From Oscillospiraceae bacterium (GTDB taxonomy: Bacteria > Bacillota > Clostridia > Oscillospirales > Ruminococcaceae), in contig JAFXGY010000020.1 in the NCBI GenBank assembly GCA_017536625.1, positions 1 through 47,205 on the forward strand: a DNA stretch of 47,205 bases. The letters are read 5' to 3'. Below the pieces are notes generated by a model, which saw nothing but the letters and a program-made list of their open reading frames with translations, was not told where the DNA came from and did not search any database. Within the stretch, counting starts at the first letter, position 1. Each line of letters begins with the position of its first letter. A program made the position numbers and the translations under genes. Shown here in pieces: positions 14,900 through 23,543 of this stretch.

Positions 14900-14953
14900 T
14901 ATAAAAAAGCTTAAGATTTTCTTATTTTCTTCAAAAAATTCATTTTTTCTTCA

Positions 14954-14982
14954 TTGTAAAAAATCTTTTTCGATGTTAATAT
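14954..14982 (+). promoter_or_regulatory. Promoter of the solute-binding protein gene
   Basis: TTGTAA (14954-14959), 17-bp spacer, TAATAT (14977-14982), divergent from the dispanin promoter. Confidence 0.6.
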
Positions 14983-15023
14983 ATATGGTATTAATGATTG
15001 ATTCTGAACGGAGGTGTTTTTCG

Positions 15024-16583
15024 GTGCTCAAAAAAATAATCTGCCTTGTGCTCGTGCTCATGCTGGCTTTTTCCGGCTGCGGCGCACCGAAGACCCTCGG
15101 CTTCGATATTCCAAAGGGCGTGGATTCCTTCGATCCACAGCTTGCGGGAAGCGACCCGGAGCTTATCATAGTGGAAAACTGCTTCCAGGGGCTTCTTGAT
15201 AAAGACGAAAACGGAACGGTGATTCCCGGTGCGGCGGAAAAATGGGAAGTTTCTGAAGACGGGCTTGTTTATACATTTTATATAAAGGAAGGTCTGCTTT
15301 GGAGCGACGGCGAAACTCCGGTTACGGCGGATGATTTTCTTTTCGCTTTCCAAAGGCTTTTCAGCCCCGAAACTTCCGCTCCTTCCCGAAGCGACTTTTT
15401 CAATATTGCGAATTCGGAAGATTACCTTAATGGAAAAGCCCACGAAAACGTCCTTGGTGTTCGTGCAATCGGGGATTATAAGCTGGCGATCACCCTCGAA
15501 AATCCGGATCCTCTCTTCCCGGATCTTTTGACCAATGCGGCGGTAATGCCCTGTAACCGTGCCTTTTTTGAGGGAACGAAGGGACGTTATGGCCTTGGGC
15601 TTGCATACACCATGTTTAACGGCGCATATTATGTCCGCCGAATCAACAACTACAGCTATGTTCTTTCGCCGAACGAGCACAGCGACATTGCAAATACGGA
15701 ATACGAGAACATCTATCTTTTTGTAAAGGATGACCCAACCGAAAACGCCGTGCAAAGACTTCTTGATGAAACAGTCGATGCATCCGTTCTTCGCCCGTCG
15801 GACAAGGATTTTCTTGAAAAAGAAGGGTTCACCATCCGCGAAAGCGAAAACACCACATGGGCAATGGCTTTCAATACCAAAGGCGAAGTCCTTAAAAATA
15901 ACAAGATACGAAGGGCCATTGCATACGCCATAGATAAATCCCTTCTTGCGCCGAAGATAGAGGAAAACTTCCGCATTGCGAATGCTTTCGTTCCGCCGTC
16001 GGTAACTCTTAACGGAGAAAATTACCGTGATACTGTGGGAGAAAGCTTCGCCGGGTTTGAATTCGACCCGATGATGGCTTCCGACCTTTTCAAAGCAGGG
16101 CTTGGGGAGCTTGAACTTGCGAAGCTTCCGACCCTTACCATAATCTGTACGGAAGAATTCATTCCGGCAATGGGGTTCGTTCAGAAAAGTGTGCAGGATA
16201 ACCTTGCGGTTTTCATAAACCTTATTCCCGTTACCGAAGCGGAGCTTGAAGCCGCCGTTGCAGCGGGGAATTATGATATCGCCCTTGTTCCCATGACTCC
16301 GCAGTATGATAATCCGGGCGCGGTGCTTTCGCTTTTTACCGATTCGGATAACATCACCGGTTTTTATCACGAGGAACTGAGCAGAGCGGTTACAGCCGCA
16401 ACGAAGGTCGAAGACTTCGGCGAGATGGCGGAATCCTTCGCCGTTGCGGAACAGATGCTTCTTCAGGCAATGCCGGCGCTTCCTCTTTTTTATGAAACTT
16501 CCTATTTCGCTGTTTCACCGAAGATTTCCGGTCTGGATTATTCCGTTTACGGCGGGCATATCACATTCCGGTTCTGTGAATAA
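15024..16583 (+). CDS. Peptide/oligopeptide-type ABC substrate-binding lipoprotein (SBP family 5)
   Basis: 519 residues. A lipoprotein signal ends at AFSGC (C19). The mature part has family 5 landmarks: DIPKGVDSFDPQLAGS, CFQGLLDKDENGTVIPGAAEKW, YTFYIKEGLLWSDGETPVTADDF, and NNKIRRAIAYAIDKSLL. Such proteins (OppA/DppA type) capture peptides for an ABC importer. No permease or ATPase gene is adjacent, so it is an orphan or works with a remote transporter. Start is GTG at 15024 because GGAGGTG lies 7 nt upstream; an ATG 30 nt earlier has no SD. Confidence 0.92.
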   Translation: MLKKIICLVLVLMLAFSGCGAPKTLGFDIPKGVDSFDPQLAGSDPELIIVENCFQGLLDKDENGTVIPGAAEKWEVSEDGLVYTFYIKEGLLWSDGETPVTADDFLFAFQRLFSPETSAPSRSDFFNIANSEDYLNGKAHENVLGVRAIGDYKLAITLENPDPLFPDLLTNAAVMPCNRAFFEGTKGRYGLGLAYTMFNGAYYVRRINNYSYVLSPNEHSDIANTEYENIYLFVKDDPTENAVQRLLDETVDASVLRPSDKDFLEKEGFTIRESENTTWAMAFNTKGEVLKNNKIRRAIAYAIDKSLLAPKIEENFRIANAFVPPSVTLNGENYRDTVGESFAGFEFDPMMASDLFKAGLGELELAKLPTLTIICTEEFIPAMGFVQKSVQDNLAVFINLIPVTEAELEAAVAAGNYDIALVPMTPQYDNPGAVLSLFTDSDNITGFYHEELSRAVTAATKVEDFGEMAESFAVAEQMLLQAMPALPLFYETSYFAVSPKISGLDYSVYGGHITFRFCE

Positions 16584-16589
16584 AACAAA

Positions 16590-16614
16590 AAAGCCTCCCG
16601 GCGGGAGGCTTTTT
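16590..16614 (+). terminator. Terminator of the solute-binding protein gene
   Basis: AAGCCTCCCG pairs with CGGGAGGCTT, followed by T residues. Confidence 0.88.
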
Positions 16615-16635
16615 CGTTTGCCGGGAGAAGTGCAA

Positions 16636-16808
16636 AACCTCCCTTGTCAAAGGGAGGGGGACCATCGCCTTTTGGCGATGGTGGAGGGATTCATATAATA
16701 AAGATATCTGTAATTTGAAAAAGAATCCCCCAGTCTTTTTTAACCGCAAGCGGTTAAAAAATCCAGTCCCCTTTAACAAGGGGGCTTAATGAGATAAACA
16801 ATAATTTG
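16636..16808. mobile_element. MITE-like element A (left end truncated)
   Basis: About 173 bp, almost the same as the reverse complement of element B at 19660-19852. Internal hairpins: CTCCCTTGTCAAAGGGAG, CCATCGCC/GGCGATGG, TTAACCGCAAGCGGTTAA and CCCCTTTAACAAGGGG. The right end TAAACAATAATTT matches the terminal repeat of B and C; the left terminal repeat is missing. Positions 16809-17007 hold only AT-rich DNA with a small TGTGC/GCACA hairpin. Confidence 0.75.
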
Positions 16809-17007
16809 CAGCAGAAAAACACCTGTTTTTGTGTGGCGGAATTGCATTTTTTCAAATTTACCATCATTTCATCAAAAAATCCTCGTTTTGTTTTTAACGA
16901 ACAACGAATACGCAAAAAACAGGGTGGATATTTGTGCAAAAAGCACATATTTTTAAAAGATTTTATGCAAAAACGGATTTTAAACGGTTACAATTCTGTC
17001 AGAATTA

Positions 17008-17036
17008 TTGACAATCTCTACCGGAAATAGTATTAT
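17008..17036 (+). promoter_or_regulatory. Promoter of the HAD lipoprotein gene
   Basis: TTGACA (17008-17013), 17-bp spacer, TATTAT (17031-17036). A 70-nt leader follows. Confidence 0.75.
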
Positions 17037-17112
17037 TAATCTGAAATATGGGGCATCCCCGTATTTACTAAAAAAAGAAGTGTAGAAACACTAAAATGTA
17101 AGGAGTGTCACT

Positions 17113-18684
17113 ATGAAAAAACTTCTCGCAATGCTTCTCGCTCTCGTAATGGTTCTTTCCTTCGCAGCATGCGCAAACGAAGAACCCGTTGAAGAACCCT
17201 CCAACGATCCCGTTGAAGAACCTTCCGAAGAGCCCACCGAAGAACCCACCGAACCCACCCCCATTCATGTAGAACATGAAGATTGGTCCGAAGAAGTCAA
17301 AAAAGCAATCAACGATTTCGTTGATACTTATGGCAACACCGAAAACGCATACGTAGTTTTCGACTTCGACAACACCACCTCCATCTTCGACGTTGAAGAA
17401 CAGCTTGCTGTTTACCAGCTTCAGGTAATGGCATTTGCATTCACCCCCGAAGAAATTTCCGACATCCTCTTCACCGAAATCGGCGATCATGATGAAGACA
17501 GAACCGACCTCGGCTACGGCAATGGTTCCTATGCAGACTGGGTAGCAGACATCACCGCTGCTTACACTTACCTCTATGAAACCTACGGCCCCTTCACCGC
17601 TGCTGGTCTTGACGAAGCTGCACAGGCAACCGTTCAGGCTGATCCTCAGTGGCTCGAATTCGCAACTAAAATGCGCGCAATGTATGACCTCGTTTATGAC
17701 GCAGAGTCCCCTGCAGTAGCATATCCTTGGGTACTTTATTGGTTCACCGGCATGACTGAACAGGAAGTTTATGACCTCGCTGCAGCATCCCACACCTATT
17801 ATGGTGCAGTTGAAACCTCTGAAGTAACTTGGGAAACCGCTGGCGAAGGCACCAAAGTAGGTCCTGTATCCTACACCTGGACTTCCGGTACCAGCGTTTC
17901 TGAAAACCTCCAGGAACTCTACAGAGTTCTCGACGAAAACGGCATCGATGTTTGGGTATGCTCTGCATCCGCAATCGATCCTATCCGTGCTGCTGTTGAC
18001 GTTTACGGTCTCCATGACTATGTAACCGGCGTTATCGCAATGGCAAGAACTCTTGACGAAGAAGGCAAATATGTCAACTCTTACGATTATGAAACCGGCT
18101 ATGGCTGGCTCATCGAAGATGGCGAATGGGTAAAAGACGATGTTGCTCTCGGCGCACAGACTCAGGGTGTTGGTAAAGTAGAAGCTATCAACGCTGTTAT
18201 CTATCCTCGCTATGGCGTAGGTCCTCTCGCAGGCTTCATGGATTCCACCGGCGACTACAACTTCTGCACTGAATATGCAAACCTCAAACTCGTCATCAAC
18301 TTCAACCGCGCAAGCCGTAAAGTAACCGATGGCGGCGGCGTTATCGCTGAACTTGCTGTATATCAGAGAGATACCCTTGGTTATGACCTTGCAACTGCAA
18401 ACGCAGCAGGCGATACCTACTACGTACTCCAGGGCCGTGACGAATATGGTCTCCGTGGTCTCCGTCCTTCCGACAAAACCATGAGATACGGCAAAGACGA
18501 AGAACTCCTCTTCAGAAACGAAGATAACGAAGCACAGCTCCAGTACATGATTGACAACGCTATGACTACCGAAGAAATCATCAACACCTTCGCAGTAAAA
18601 ACTGCAGCAGATGCTGAAAACAACGTTCTCGGCTTCAAATATGGCTTTGTTTCCGAATATGCTGGTTACCACAACATCGGATAA
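17113..18684 (+). CDS. HAD-superfamily lipoprotein phosphatase (phosphorylcholine-phosphatase-like)
   Basis: 523 residues. A lipoprotein signal ends at SFAAC (C20), followed by an acidic Glu-Glu-Pro repeat linker (22-50). The HAD catalytic set is visible: motif I FDFDNTT (D84, D86), motif II VCSAS near 283-287, motif III Lys in GKVEAIN (K355), and motif IV DSTGD (D377, D381). A large cap separates motifs I and II, as in PchP-type phosphatases. It probably removes phosphate from a small ester outside the cell. Codon choice (CTC for Leu, GCA/GCT, GAA) differs from neighbours, which prefer CTT, and resembles the tRNA-synthetase and cyclophilin genes here, suggesting very high expression. Substrate is an inference. 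Confidence 0.85.
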   Translation: MKKLLAMLLALVMVLSFAACANEEPVEEPSNDPVEEPSEEPTEEPTEPTPIHVEHEDWSEEVKKAINDFVDTYGNTENAYVVFDFDNTTSIFDVEEQLAVYQLQVMAFAFTPEEISDILFTEIGDHDEDRTDLGYGNGSYADWVADITAAYTYLYETYGPFTAAGLDEAAQATVQADPQWLEFATKMRAMYDLVYDAESPAVAYPWVLYWFTGMTEQEVYDLAAASHTYYGAVETSEVTWETAGEGTKVGPVSYTWTSGTSVSENLQELYRVLDENGIDVWVCSASAIDPIRAAVDVYGLHDYVTGVIAMARTLDEEGKYVNSYDYETGYGWLIEDGEWVKDDVALGAQTQGVGKVEAINAVIYPRYGVGPLAGFMDSTGDYNFCTEYANLKLVINFNRASRKVTDGGGVIAELAVYQRDTLGYDLATANAAGDTYYVLQGRDEYGLRGLRPSDKTMRYGKDEELLFRNEDNEAQLQYMIDNAMTTEEIINTFAVKTAADAENNVLGFKYGFVSEYAGYHNIG

Positions 18685-18702
18685 TTTATAATTATCTATA
18701 TA

Positions 18703-18732
18703 AAAAGACAGGGCTTTTGCCCTGTCTTTTTT
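18703..18732 (+). terminator. Terminator of the HAD lipoprotein gene
   Basis: AAAGACAGGGC pairs with GCCCTGTCTTT, followed by a T run. Confidence 0.9.
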
Positions 18733-18753
18733 TATTTATCAACAGATGTTGTT

Positions 18754-18782
18754 TTGAAAAATATTCCGAACGGTGCTAAAAT
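18754..18782 (+). promoter_or_regulatory. Promoter of the acyltransferase gene
   Basis: TTGAAA (18754-18759), 17-bp spacer, TAAAAT (18777-18782). Confidence 0.7.
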
Positions 18783-18813
18783 AAAATTATATAAAACGAA
18801 AGGAGGCGTATTC

Positions 18814-19614
18814 TTGGTATATTATCTGATTTTTTCCATAAGCCTTTTTATGGCTTTTTCCGCCGTTTCTGTTTATGGAATTATAGATCGCTGGTTCTGG
18901 CCATGGATAGCGCTTCTTGCGTTTTTGGGGATTTTCGCTTTGGGAATCGCGTTTTACCTTCTTTATTGCGCCGTTCTTTCGCTTTTTGTTGATAAAGAAA
19001 AACCCATAACCCATCAGAACAGATATTTTTATCATCTGCTTTGCCAGACGGCATTTCTTCTTCTAAGGGTTCTGCGGGTTAAAGTTCATTTCGAGGGGAA
19101 GGAATTTATTCCGAAGAATTCAAAATTCCTTCTGGTATGCAACCACCTTTGCTGGATGGATCCGGCGGTTCCTCTTCTGATTTTCAAATCCAGGCGCATA
19201 GCCTTTGTAAGCAAGAAAGAAACACATTCATGGCCGGTGGCAGGGTCTTTTCTTCACGAAACGGCATGTCTTCCCATAGACAGAGAAAACAACCGCGAAG
19301 CGCTTAAAACGATTAACAGCGCCGCGGAGCTTATCGAAAAAGGGATTTGTTCCATAGGGATTTTTCCGGAAGGTTGGGTCAGCCAAAGCGGCGAACTTTT
19401 GGAATTCCGTCCGGGAGCATTCCGCATTGCAAAAAAAGCCGGATGTCCCGTGGTTGTTTGCCATATAAGCGGAACGGAAAAAATTTCGAAAACGCCTATA
19501 TGGAAAAAGCGCAATGTTTATTTTGAGATAAAAGGTGTTATTCCGGAAGAATATGTTCTTGAACACAAAACCGCGGAAATAAGCGAACTTGCAAGAGAAA
19601 TAATGACAAAATAA
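18814..19614 (+). CDS. PlsC-like lysophospholipid acyltransferase
   Basis: 266 residues: two N-terminal membrane helices (about 1-60), then an acyltransferase domain. Motif I is CNHLCWMD (His-x4-Asp catalytic pair); motif III is FPEGWVS, where most family members have FPEG-T-R-S; a later VVVCHISGTE block is present. The family adds the second acyl chain to lysophosphatidic acid. Start is TTG at 18814 with AAAGGAGG 7 nt upstream. An earlier in-frame TTG is itself the -35 box. The altered residues after FPEG may mean a different acceptor (inference). Confidence 0.85.
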   Translation: MVYYLIFSISLFMAFSAVSVYGIIDRWFWPWIALLAFLGIFALGIAFYLLYCAVLSLFVDKEKPITHQNRYFYHLLCQTAFLLLRVLRVKVHFEGKEFIPKNSKFLLVCNHLCWMDPAVPLLIFKSRRIAFVSKKETHSWPVAGSFLHETACLPIDRENNREALKTINSAAELIEKGICSIGIFPEGWVSQSGELLEFRPGAFRIAKKAGCPVVVCHISGTEKISKTPIWKKRNVYFEIKGVIPEEYVLEHKTAEISELAREIMTK

Positions 19615-19647
19615 AGCGCCCTCCGAAAAAACGGAAGGCGCTTTTTG
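19615..19647 (+). terminator. Terminator of the acyltransferase gene
   Basis: AGCGCCCTCCG pairs with CGGAAGGCGCT, followed by T residues. Confidence 0.85.
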
Positions 19648-19659
19648 CTTTTTATCGGG

Positions 19660-19852
19660 TAAATTATTGTTTATATCATTAAGCCCCCTTGTTAAAGGGG
19701 GCTGGATTTTTTAACCGCTTGCGGTTAAAAAAGACTGGGGGATTCTTTCTTCAATTATATGTGTTTTTATAATGAATCCCTCCACCATCGCCAAAAAGGC
19801 GATGGTCCCCCTCCCTTTGACAAGGGAGGTTCTTTTGCTAAACAATTATTTA
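19660..19852. mobile_element. MITE-like element B, inverted copy of element A
   Basis: 193 bp with terminal inverted repeats TAAATTATTGTTTA (19660-19673) and TAAACAATTATTTA (19839-19852, one mismatch). The interior is the reverse complement of element A with few changes. The right end overlaps the last codon of hflX, so hflX takes its TAA stop from the repeat. It is not coding. Confidence 0.8.
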
Positions 19853-21094
19853 TGGCATCACCTGGTATTTTTCCACTTTATGAAGGATTTTTACGTCCAC
19901 AAGGGCATCGATGAGGGTGCCGTTTTCGGTGAATTCTTCGGTGAAGATTTTTCCGCTTTCGCGAATTTCTGCGGAAAGTCCGCCGGCGGAATATGGAATC
20001 AGCAGATTCGTGCGAATCTGGCTTGGGGGAAGAATTTTTGCCAGCTTTTTGAGCATCTCATCAATGCCGTAACCGGTGGCGGCGGAAATGAGCACGCAGT
20101 CATCGGTGCAGATGGGAAGCTCGCAATCCAGAAGGTCGCATTTATTGAGCACGTTGAGCACGGGGCTTTTATCTGCCTTCAGGCTGCGGAGAAGTTCCCT
20201 TGTTACCTCGGTCTGGGAATCCGCTTCGCCGGAAGAAATATCGCAGACATTGAGGAGAATATCCGCCTGGACCGTTTCTTCAAGGGTGGATTTGAACGCT
20301 TCCACAAGGTGGTGGGGAAGTCTTCGGACGAATCCGACCGTATCCACAAGCATAATGCTTCTTCCGTCCGGAAGTTCAAGACTTCTGGCGGTGGGGTCAA
20401 GGGTCGCGAAAAGTTTATCTTCCGAAAGAACGCCCGCATTGGTAAGCCGGTTGAGCAGAGTGGATTTTCCGGCGTTGGTATATCCGATGATGGCGGCGGT
20501 GATGATTCCTTCTTTTTTTCTGCGGGAACGGATAAGTTCCCGGTTGGCGGAAAGCTCTTCCAGCTTGCGTTCAAGGGTTTCGATTCGCCTTCTTATATGT
20601 CTGCGGTCGCTTTCGAGCTTTGATTCACCGGGGCCGCGGGTTCCGATTCCGCCGCCGAGCCTTGAAAGATTTTTGCCCATGCCTTCAAGCCGGGGAAGGC
20701 GGTATTTATATTGGGCAAGTTCAACCTGAAGTCTGCCTGCTCTGGTCTGGGCACGTGCGGCGAAAATATCAAGAATGAGCATGGTACGGTCGATAACGCC
20801 GAGTCCGGTGGCTTCCTCAAGGTTTCGGATATTGGCGGCGGTAAGTTCGTGGTCGAAAATAAGGATATCCGCATCGTTTGCTTCGGCAATTTCCTTTATT
20901 TCATCGATTTTTCCGCGGCCGATGATGGTTGCCCTGTCGTAATCCCGGCGGACCTGAATCACTTTTGCAATAACTTCGGCGCCTGCGCTTTTTGCAAGCT
21001 CTTCAAGTTCATCGATGGAAACCTCCGCATCCCATTCGCCGCAATCCGCGGCAACCAATATGGCGCGCTGAGGTTTGATTTCGTTTTCTGTCAT
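19850..21094 (-). CDS. hflX: GTPase HflX
   Basis: 414 residues. An N-terminal HflX domain (about 1-185, with LLAARAQTRAGRLQVELAQ-like LIFAARAQTRAG and RLGGGIGTRGPGESKLE) and a GTPase domain with G1 GYTNAGKST, G3 DTVGF and G4 NKCD. HflX binds the 50S subunit and splits stalled ribosomes. SD AAGGAG precedes the ATG. The 3' end lies in the terminal repeat of element B. Confidence 0.95.
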   Translation of the reverse strand: MTENEIKPQRAILVAADCGEWDAEVSIDELEELAKSAGAEVIAKVIQVRRDYDRATIIGRGKIDEIKEIAEANDADILIFDHELTAANIRNLEEATGLGVIDRTMLILDIFAARAQTRAGRLQVELAQYKYRLPRLEGMGKNLSRLGGGIGTRGPGESKLESDRRHIRRRIETLERKLEELSANRELIRSRRKKEGIITAAIIGYTNAGKSTLLNRLTNAGVLSEDKLFATLDPTARSLELPDGRSIMLVDTVGFVRRLPHHLVEAFKSTLEETVQADILLNVCDISSGEADSQTEVTRELLRSLKADKSPVLNVLNKCDLLDCELPICTDDCVLISAATGYGIDEMLKKLAKILPPSQIRTNLLIPYSAGGLSAEIRESGKIFTEEFTENGTLIDALVDVKILHKVEKYQVMP

Positions 21095-21112
21095 AGGGGG
21101 TTCTCCTTAAAA

Positions 21113-21150
21113 ATAAAAGGCAGGGCGGTTTCCGCATCCTGCCTTTTTTC
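21113..21150 (-). terminator. Terminator of the nitroreductase/GNAT pair
   Basis: On the minus strand GGCAGG...CCTGCC closes a larger hairpin (GCGG/CCGC inside), followed by T residues. Confidence 0.8.
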
Positions 21151-21157
21151 AAAAAAA

Positions 21158-21598
21158 TCATTTTATCATTTTCACAAGATATTCGGAAGTATCTTCTTCG
21201 GGTTTCCTTTCGCCGGAAAGGTGGAAACCGTTCCGTTCATAAAAAGCGATGGCTTTTTTATTTTTCTCCAAAGCCCAAAGAAAATCCGCTTTCATTTCGG
21301 AAACAGCAAAATCCAGAAGCTTTGCGCCGATGGAATTTCCCTGCAAAACCGGTTCGACGAAAAGTTTGTTTATCTGTTTTCCTGAAACAAAAACAAAACC
21401 TTTGACTGTGCCGTCGTCATAAACGAAAAAACCTTCCGGATTTTTGCGGTATTCTTCCGCTTTTTTTGAAACGGAAAGTTCGCCGAAATAAAATTCATCA
21501 TTTCTGAAAATGGGATAAAAGTTTAGCCGGTAATTGAAAATTTCGATTTCCGCGATTCTTTCAAAATCGAGTTCTTCTGCTTTTCGGATATTTTCCAT
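21158..21598 (-). CDS. GNAT-family N-acetyltransferase
   Basis: 146 residues with the GNAT pattern: strand-rich N-terminus, VYDDGTVKGFVFVSG, the acetyl-CoA loop region VLQGNSIGAKLLDFA (Q-x2-G-x-G/A form), and the C-terminal NKKAIAFYERNGF. It transfers an acetyl group to an unknown amine. The ATG is one base after the nitroreductase stop (TGATATG), so the pair is translationally coupled. Confidence 0.9.
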   Translation of the reverse strand: MENIRKAEELDFERIAEIEIFNYRLNFYPIFRNDEFYFGELSVSKKAEEYRKNPEGFFVYDDGTVKGFVFVSGKQINKLFVEPVLQGNSIGAKLLDFAVSEMKADFLWALEKNKKAIAFYERNGFHLSGERKPEEDTSEYLVKMIK

Positions 21599-21599
21599 A

Positions 21600-22133
21600 T
21601 CAACGGAGATAGGTTATCATATCTTCGAGGGGTCTGCGTTTTTTGTTTCGGATTTCGCCGTCGGCGGGATACCCCATTGCGATGACGAGGGCAATGGATT
21701 TCGGGCTTGGGATGCGGAAGTTCGCTTTGAGCTTTTCTTCATTAAAAACGCCGAGAATGCAGGTTCCAAGTCCTTGCTCGGTTGCTTCAAGACAAAAGTT
21801 TTCGATGGCAAGGCCGATATCATATTGGCGATAATCGCGTTTTCTTGCTTCGGAATTTGCGGCGGGGATTTCTGCGTGTTCCTGGGTTATAAGGACGAAA
21901 GCTTTTGCTTCGCCGACCCATTTGTTCACTTTTTCGCCTTTGCAATATTCTGCGGCAACGGCAACTGCTTCCGGAGCATGCGCCACATAAAAATGATAGG
22001 GCTGGGTGTTGCAGGCGGAAGGTGCAAGGCAGGCGGCATTGATGCAGGAAACGATTTTTTCTGCCTCCACCGGTTTATCGGAAAAGCTTCTGCAGCTCTG
22101 GCGGGTTTTCATAAGTTTGATAAGTTCAGTCAT
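21600..22133 (-). CDS. Nitroreductase-family oxidoreductase
   Basis: 177 residues. Typical family start TRQSCRSFSDKPV, then AACLAPSACNTQPYHFYVA (FMN-binding segment), DIGLAIENFCLEATEQGLGTC, and the C-terminal VIAMGYPADGE. FMN enzymes of this family reduce nitro groups, quinones or flavins with NAD(P)H. It is first in a two-gene unit with the GNAT gene. Confidence 0.92.
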   Translation of the reverse strand: MTELIKLMKTRQSCRSFSDKPVEAEKIVSCINAACLAPSACNTQPYHFYVAHAPEAVAVAAEYCKGEKVNKWVGEAKAFVLITQEHAEIPAANSEARKRDYRQYDIGLAIENFCLEATEQGLGTCILGVFNEEKLKANFRIPSPKSIALVIAMGYPADGEIRNKKRRPLEDMITYLR

Positions 22134-22166
22134 GTTCGTTCAATCCTTTCGTTTATCGCTTTTTAT

Positions 22167-22195
22167 ATTATAGCCGCAAGAGGCAAAAAACACAA
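22167..22195 (-). promoter_or_regulatory. Promoter of the nitroreductase/GNAT unit
   Basis: TTGTGT (22190-22195), 17-bp spacer, TATAAT (22167-22172) on the minus strand. Confidence 0.65.
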
Positions 22196-22201
22196 GCCGT
22201 T

Positions 22202-23368
22202 TTATGCTTCCAGAGAAAGCGGCCTTATGAATCTTGCGTAATTATTCGCAAGGTCGGAATAATAAACAAAGCAGGCCGGGCTGTTCTGGGCAAGAATCAT
22301 TTTTTCGTCATCGACTATAATAAGGGCATGGGTATATTTTTCCGGTTCGGAACAGGCATAGGAACCGATGTGGACTATATCGCCCTTTTTCGCGGAAAGT
22401 ACGTCATAAAAGCGGAAAACCTGCATATCGGAATTTTTTTCGCCTATCCAGTTCCAGAAGCGGCTTACGCTTGCCCAGATAATGGTTCCTCCGCCACGGG
22501 TACAATACCATTTTCTTGTCATTCCTCCGGTATTCGCCGGGGATTCGCCTTCTTCGCAAAAGCCGCTCCAGACGCATTGGGAAGCGAAGTTCATGCAGTT
22601 TCCGTACCAATCGCCCACGAAATGGAATTTTTTGTTTCTGCTTTCGCAATATTCAAGAGCATAAACGGCAGCGGCTTCCGGGTCATAAAGTCTTTCGTTT
22701 TTTCCTTTCGGAACGGAATATTCCGCAAGCTCGGTAAATTCTTTTTTAAGCAGAGAGAGCATTTCTTCTTCGGTGGGAACCGTCACCGGAAGGTCGTTCT
22801 GGAATTTTCCTTCCGAACCGGGGAAATAATGATAGGCGATTTTATATTCGCCGTTTTCTTCGGTTATGACCACGCTGTGCTGGGAATTCACCGCGAAAAT
22901 CGGCGGATAGGCTTTGCCTTCCTCGCCTTTGATCACAAAATGAAGGATAGTGGCGTTTTTGCCGTAATCTTCGATATTGACGTAATCCATGCGCTGATCG
23001 TCAAGGTCGCGTTTTTTTATATATTCGATTTCATAATCGAAGCGTTCTTTTTCAACATAGCAAAAATCATTTTCGGAAATAAGCCTTCTTCTCATCTGAA
23101 GAAGGGTGTTCCAGCAAAGGACGTTTTCCATCATTTCGTAATCAAGGTCGATTATGGGGGAAATATCCACCGGAAGCATCGCGATATATGAATCATAAAG
23201 CGCGGAAAAATAGCGCATTACGGCGACCTTCGGTGAAGAACGCTTTGGGGAAACGAATTTTACTTCGTTTATTTCGGTAATGTTTTCATCCGGGGATTCA
23301 TAAGCAAAAACCGCCGGAGAAAAGCTTAGTATCATAATTGCCGCAAGCAAAAGAGCAACAAACCGCAA
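22202..23368 (-). CDS. Secreted amidase-domain protein (Amidase_6-like)
   Basis: 388 residues. Signal peptide (about 1-23, cleaved near SPAVFAYE), a central region of no known family, and a C-terminal domain with GNCMNFASQCVWSGF, then GMTRKWYC, VSRFWNWIG, KKGDIVHIG and THALIIV. That order (Asn-Cys-x-Asn-Phe-x-Ser-Gln, Trp, Asp-x-x-His) matches putative cysteine amidases of the Amidase_6 group, thought to act on cell wall or exported peptides. Start is TTG at 23368 with AAAGGAG; the longer in-frame form adds 17 residues before the signal and lacks an SD. Confidence 0.82.
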   Translation of the reverse strand: MRFVALLLAAIMILSFSPAVFAYESPDENITEINEVKFVSPKRSSPKVAVMRYFSALYDSYIAMLPVDISPIIDLDYEMMENVLCWNTLLQMRRRLISENDFCYVEKERFDYEIEYIKKRDLDDQRMDYVNIEDYGKNATILHFVIKGEEGKAYPPIFAVNSQHSVVITEENGEYKIAYHYFPGSEGKFQNDLPVTVPTEEEMLSLLKKEFTELAEYSVPKGKNERLYDPEAAAVYALEYCESRNKKFHFVGDWYGNCMNFASQCVWSGFCEEGESPANTGGMTRKWYCTRGGGTIIWASVSRFWNWIGEKNSDMQVFRFYDVLSAKKGDIVHIGSYACSEPEKYTHALIIVDDEKMILAQNSPACFVYYSDLANNYARFIRPLSLEA

Positions 23369-23479
23369 GATTTTTTCTCCTTTTTTTAAATTGGAATACC
23401 CGAATATTATATTCTTCAAAGGCGAATTTGTAAATATATAGTATCAAAGAGAAACATTTTGTAAAATTTTTGCGGGTAC

Positions 23480-23509
23480 TTGAAAAACATATGTTCTTTG
23501 CGGTATAAT
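23480..23509 (+). promoter_or_regulatory. Promoter with LexA (SOS) box of dinB
   Basis: TTGAAA (23480-23485), 18-bp spacer, TATAAT (23504-23509). The spacer begins with AACATATGTTC (23486-23496), matching the core of the Gram-positive LexA/DinR site CGAACATATGTTCG. LexA would block this promoter until DNA damage. Confidence 0.75.
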
Positions 23510-23543
23510 TGAATCGGATAAAACAGAAAAAGGAGGTTTTCTT

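Noticed and set aside
17068-18672. 534-codon open frame on the minus strand
   Set aside because: Antisense shadow of the HAD lipoprotein, caused by its strong codon bias.
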